Positions 61,612 to 64,000 of a stretch of 64,000 bases of DNA are shown piece after piece (positions within the stretch are counted from its first letter, which is position 1; each line of letters opens with the position of its first letter). Position numbers and translations under genes: made by a program. Where the stretch lies: positions 1 through 64,000 of the forward strand of contig CAYQCK010000003.1 in the NCBI GenBank assembly GCA_964415965.1, given 5' to 3'. The notes below the pieces were generated by a model. That model did no database searches. It was not told the DNA's origin and was given only the letters and a program-made list of their open reading frames with translations. The stretch is from CAIKNB01 sp964415965. Its GTDB lineage: Bacteria > Patescibacteriota > Patescibacteriia > 2-12-FULL-60-25.

Positions 61612-61959
61612 ATGTCCCTCCGCATGGAACAAGGCATGGAACATCTCAGGAATGCGCTCGCCAAAGTGCTGGCCGAACGCGTGGAATTCCCGCGCGGGGT
61701 TTTCGTGACGGTCGTCGGCGCCAAGCTGACCCGCGACATGCTCCATGCCAAAGCCGTGCTTTCGGTCATGCCGGAAGACCGCATCGAGGACGTCAAACAG
61801 ACGCTCAAGGAATACGAACACGAAATCAAGGACGGCCTGGCCCACGAACTCCGCCTGCGCCGCATCCCGGATTTCTTCTGGGCCTTCGACACCAACGAAG
61901 CCTACGCCGCCGAAATCGACGCGACCCTGAACAAGCTCGAACGCGAAGGCGAGATTTGA
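61612..61959 (+). CDS. rbfA: Ribosome-binding factor A
   Basis: 115 residues from ATG 61612 (MSLRMEQGMEHL); ATG 61624 is the alternative. It helps mature the 30S subunit, binding near the 16S 5' end. The KH-like fold shows ALAKVLAERVEFPRGVFVTVVG, LTRDMLHAKAVLSVM, then DVKQTLKEYEHEIKDGLAHEL, LRLRRIPDFFWAFD and a final helix. The family match is good at RDMLHAKAVLSV and LRLRRIP. No Shine-Dalgarno is present; a dispersed palindrome lies immediately upstream. Confidence 0.9.
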   Translation: MSLRMEQGMEHLRNALAKVLAERVEFPRGVFVTVVGAKLTRDMLHAKAVLSVMPEDRIEDVKQTLKEYEHEIKDGLAHELRLRRIPDFFWAFDTNEAYAAEIDATLNKLEREGEI

Positions 61960-61974
61960 ACCGAGATACGGTCG

Positions 61975-62000
61975 GCCAGCCTTGACAGGCTGGCTTTTTT
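61975..62000 (+). terminator. Intrinsic terminator after rbfA
   Basis: Stem GCCAGCC / GGCTGGC with a short loop followed by TTTTTT. The loop contains TTGACA, so it may double as a -35 for the next gene. Confidence 0.85.
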
Positions 62001-62049
62001 ATGGTTTGGTTGGCCATCGCCCCTTAACCCACCGACAGGAGAAAAACCC

Positions 62050-62628
62050 ATGGAACAGACCGCGCTCCGCAGCGTTGAGGACATCCACCGCGAAGGCGAA
62101 AGGTTGGCTGACTCGATCCCGGACATCCAGGTCCCGGACGACGCGCCGCCCAAGGTGAAAGTCCAGGTCGCCGAAGCCCTCCAGTACATGTTCAATTCCT
62201 CGAGCAACTTGGACGCCAAACCCCGGCTCTGGATGAAGCTCGCCGCGCTCGGCCACCTCGTCCGCCACGACTCCAGCCTGCTCGACGCCTATCTGCCGCC
62301 GGCGCTGCGCGAACCCGTCATCCGAGCGCTGGCGTCAGATGCCACGGTGCGCGGACTCATCTCGCAGATCAGGCGCCAGACCATGGGCCATGCCCGCAGC
62401 AAGCGCGTCTTCGTCGGCTACGACCACCGGCGCTACGTGGCCGACCTCGAAGCGCTGCTCGACCTGCTGCGGCGCCTGGGCGTCGACACGAAAGCCGACA
62501 GCCTCGACCTGGCGGAACAGTCGGCGCTCTTCCTGCTCGCCCGATCCCACGGCAGATACCCGAACGACGAAAGCTGGAAAGAGGCCGAAGCCGCCATGTC
62601 CAAGCTCTTCCGTGACCGGTCTCGGTGA
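62050..62628 (+). CDS. Helical hypothetical protein (192 aa)
   Basis: ATG 62050 after an AGGAG. The product is soluble, strongly helical and charged, with no membrane segment. Regular helices include VEDIHREGERLADSI, VQVAEALQYMFNSS, KLAALGHLVRHDSSLLDAYL and DLEALLDLLRRLGVD. A basic stretch reads ISQIRRQTMGHARSKRVF. An all-helical scaffold or nucleic-acid-binding role would fit, but no family is recognised. It lies between the rbfA terminator and its own terminator. Confidence 0.68.
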   Translation: MEQTALRSVEDIHREGERLADSIPDIQVPDDAPPKVKVQVAEALQYMFNSSSNLDAKPRLWMKLAALGHLVRHDSSLLDAYLPPALREPVIRALASDATVRGLISQIRRQTMGHARSKRVFVGYDHRRYVADLEALLDLLRRLGVDTKADSLDLAEQSALFLLARSHGRYPNDESWKEAEAAMSKLFRDRSR

Positions 62629-62635
62629 TGCCTGC

Positions 62636-62674
62636 ATCCGCCCCTGCGTTGACGCAGCGGGCGGATTTTTTATT
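62636..62674 (+). terminator. Intrinsic terminator
   Basis: Stem ATCCGCCC / GGGCGGAT with an inner CTGCG / CGCAG stem, then TTTTTATTT. Confidence 0.88.
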
Positions 62675-62701
62675 TGACAGGCTTTGCCGGACAGCTAAGC
62701 T
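62674..62701 (+). promoter_or_regulatory. Promoter of the Nudix fusion gene
   Basis: -35 TTGACA (62674-62679), a 16-base spacer, -10 TAAGCT (62696-62701), followed by TTGGAGGAATCCC as ribosome binding site. Confidence 0.6.
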
Positions 62702-62719
62702 CCGGTTTGGAGGAATCCC

Positions 62720-63631
62720 ATGCCCGGACCTTACAGCTGCGTCATCCACGGTTCATACCGCCGGCACTTCGCCGAGATCCAGGCTGCCCGCCGCGCCTTC
62801 GAAAAATCGGGACTCTGCGTCCTGGCGCCTGACCCCCTGCCGGTCGTCGGCATGCGCGACGGTTTCGCGCTTCTCTCCGGACAGGAAACGGCTGACCCGC
62901 GCGCCATCGAGCTCGAATTCCTGCACCGGATGAAACAGCTCGGCCGGAACGGCTTCAGCTACTTCGTCTGCCCGGACGGCTATCTCGGCAAGAGCGCGGC
63001 CTATGAACTCGGCTTGGCCCACGCCCTCAACGTCCCGTGCTTCTTCAGCCACGCGCCCCAAGACCTCCCCGCATACTTCCCGACAGGCTCGGTCTGGCGC
63101 GCGGACCGATTGGCGGCCCAGGTCGCAGCCCGCGGCATCCCGCGCACGCCGCCCAAACGCCGCGACCGCCGGCTCGAGGCGCTTTGGGAAGGACTCGTCG
63201 TCCCTAGTTCCGTCGTCGCGGCCGGCGCCATCATCGAAAGCGCCGGGCCGCGCGGCCGACGCGACATCCTGCTCGTCCGCACCCACAAGTGGCGCGACCG
63301 CTGGTCCATCGTCGGCGGCAAACTGCGCCGGAACGAACTGCTCAAGGAGGCGCTCCTCCGCGAAGTCCGCGAGGAGACCGGCTTGCGCGGCGCCGTCGGA
63401 CCGCACCTCTGCACCTTCGATCAACTCCGCGGCAGCGGCTACCACGACCCGGCCGTGCACCATCTGTTCGTGGATTTCGTGGTCCGCACCGGCCGCCGCA
63501 CCATCCGCTTGAACGACGAGGCCGAGGATTCCGTCTGGCTGCCCGCCGATATCGCGCTCCGCGACTTGCCGCTCGAGCCCAACGCCCGGCGGACCGTCCA
63601 GACGTACCTCCGGACAGCAGCCACAACCTGA
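62720..63631 (+). CDS. Nucleoside-deoxyribosyltransferase-like domain fused to a Nudix hydrolase
   Basis: 303 residues. The N-terminal domain (about 1-140) opens SCVIHGSYRRHFAEIQAARRAFE and has VLAPDPLPVVG, an acidic helix (AIELEFLHRMKQL) and YFVCPDGYLGKSAAYELGLAHAL. This is the layout of nucleoside 2-deoxyribosyltransferase-like proteins, where Glu in the SAAYELG helix aligns with a catalytic or binding position. The C-terminal domain (about 155-303) is Nudix: IVGGKLRRNELLKEALLREV followed by REETGLRG, which fits Gx5Ex7REUxEExGU. Nudix enzymes cleave nucleoside diphosphate derivatives. The fusion suggests nucleotide cleaning or nucleotide-signal handling; the substrates are unknown. Confidence 0.8.
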   Translation: MPGPYSCVIHGSYRRHFAEIQAARRAFEKSGLCVLAPDPLPVVGMRDGFALLSGQETADPRAIELEFLHRMKQLGRNGFSYFVCPDGYLGKSAAYELGLAHALNVPCFFSHAPQDLPAYFPTGSVWRADRLAAQVAARGIPRTPPKRRDRRLEALWEGLVVPSSVVAAGAIIESAGPRGRRDILLVRTHKWRDRWSIVGGKLRRNELLKEALLREVREETGLRGAVGPHLCTFDQLRGSGYHDPAVHHLFVDFVVRTGRRTIRLNDEAEDSVWLPADIALRDLPLEPNARRTVQTYLRTAATT

Positions 63632-63670
63632 ACTCCGCAGTCCTTAGGACGAACCATCCGGGCCCAGGGA

Positions 63671-63699
63671 TTGACGAGATGGGCGAAGTCTGCTAGCTT
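63671..63699 (+). promoter_or_regulatory. Promoter of the last gene
   Basis: -35 TTGACG (63671-63676), a 17-base spacer, -10 TAGCTT (63694-63699). Confidence 0.55.
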
Positions 63700-63739
63700 G
63701 ATCCATCGCAGAAATCCCTGACAAGAACGGAGACGGCCG

Positions 63740-64000
63740 ATGATTGGAGATCTCGTTTTCTATCTCGTGAGCGGATCCCTCTGCCTGTACTTGGCTATCC
63801 TCCACGACGCCCGCCTCGCCCGATTGCGGGACCCTGACTCGGTCGCTCGCCTCAAGGGCGATGGGTCCTTGGCTGGGTTGGCCGAACCGAAATCTCTCCT
63901 CTGGATCGGCCTGGGCATAGCCATCTGGCCGATTCTCATGGGCTGTATCTTTCGGCTCTGGCTGAAGGATTCGACCATCGTCAGTTGGGTCGTCAATCAG
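63740..64000 (+). CDS. Membrane protein, truncated by the window edge
   Basis: ATG 63740 opens 87 codons that run off the window without a stop. The visible part has two hydrophobic segments (LVFYLVSGSLCLYLAIL and SLLWIGLGIAIWPILMGCIF) joined by a hydrophilic loop (LARLRDPDSVARLKGDGS). It is preceded by a plausible promoter. The family cannot be judged from this fragment. Confidence 0.6.
   Translation, partial: MIGDLVFYLVSGSLCLYLAILHDARLARLRDPDSVARLKGDGSLAGLAEPKSLLWIGLGIAIWPILMGCIFRLWLKDSTIVSWVVNQ

Overview
The window looks like a chromosome segment of a GC-rich member of the Candidate Phyla Radiation (Patescibacteria). Pointers: the 16S rRNA gene carries an AGCAGCAGCGG core where the usual 515F primer site has AGCMGCCGCGG; Shine-Dalgarno sites are often weak or absent; and the gene content is typical of the group (TrmB-like regulator, bactofilin, VanW protein, DUF4870-type membrane protein, nucleotidyltransferase-like protein, Cys-rich giant secreted protein, many orphan small proteins). 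Release factor 2 is intact, so UGA is a normal stop. No phylum is claimed from sequence alone.

Layout. 1-2752 is a noncoding, strongly structured minus-strand transcript of at least 2.7 kb made of two related units and a third diverged one, with its own promoter at 2759-2787. A divergent promoter drives a short plus-strand RNA ending in a terminator. 3.2-20.9 kb holds a TrmB-like regulator, an ankyrin protein, tRNA-Leu overlapping a lipid-kinase-like gene, bactofilin, a histidine kinase, argS-tyrS, valS, a DHH-family protein that has lost its catalytic residues, a Cys-rich membrane protein, tRNA-Val, a tandem pair of kinase-like paralogues and a methyltransferase. A stand-alone 16S rRNA gene (21159-22665) has its own promoter, processing stem and terminator and no 23S next to it. 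23-33 kb holds secreted and coiled-coil proteins, rsmA, upp, tsaC, an epimerase, prfB and groES-groEL under a CIRCE operator.

The centre contains the most striking gene: an 861-residue homologue of the eukaryotic major vault protein (34133-36718), with N-terminal repeats, shoulder, cap helix and cap ring all recognisable. It lies downstream of a PRC-barrel / nucleotidyltransferase-like / O-antigen-ligase-like gene set. Next come yidC and nusA (with an attenuator-like leader), then an 11.1-kb gene for a 3712-residue Cys-rich exported protein and its TSP3-like partner. The right end has Hsp20, a VanW protein, a candidate 6S-like RNA, an SMC that lacks a hinge domain, a vWA protein, rbfA, a hypothetical protein, a deoxyribosyltransferase-like/Nudix fusion and a truncated membrane protein.

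Several dispersed palindromic repeat families occur. They sit inside reading frames (rsmA, valS), supply stop codons (rsmA, the VanW gene) and fill the intergenic stretches near 39.4, 54.9, 55.6 and 57.9 kb. The best candidates for something undescribed are the CPR vault protein and the large ncRNA array. Any functional link between the two is speculation.
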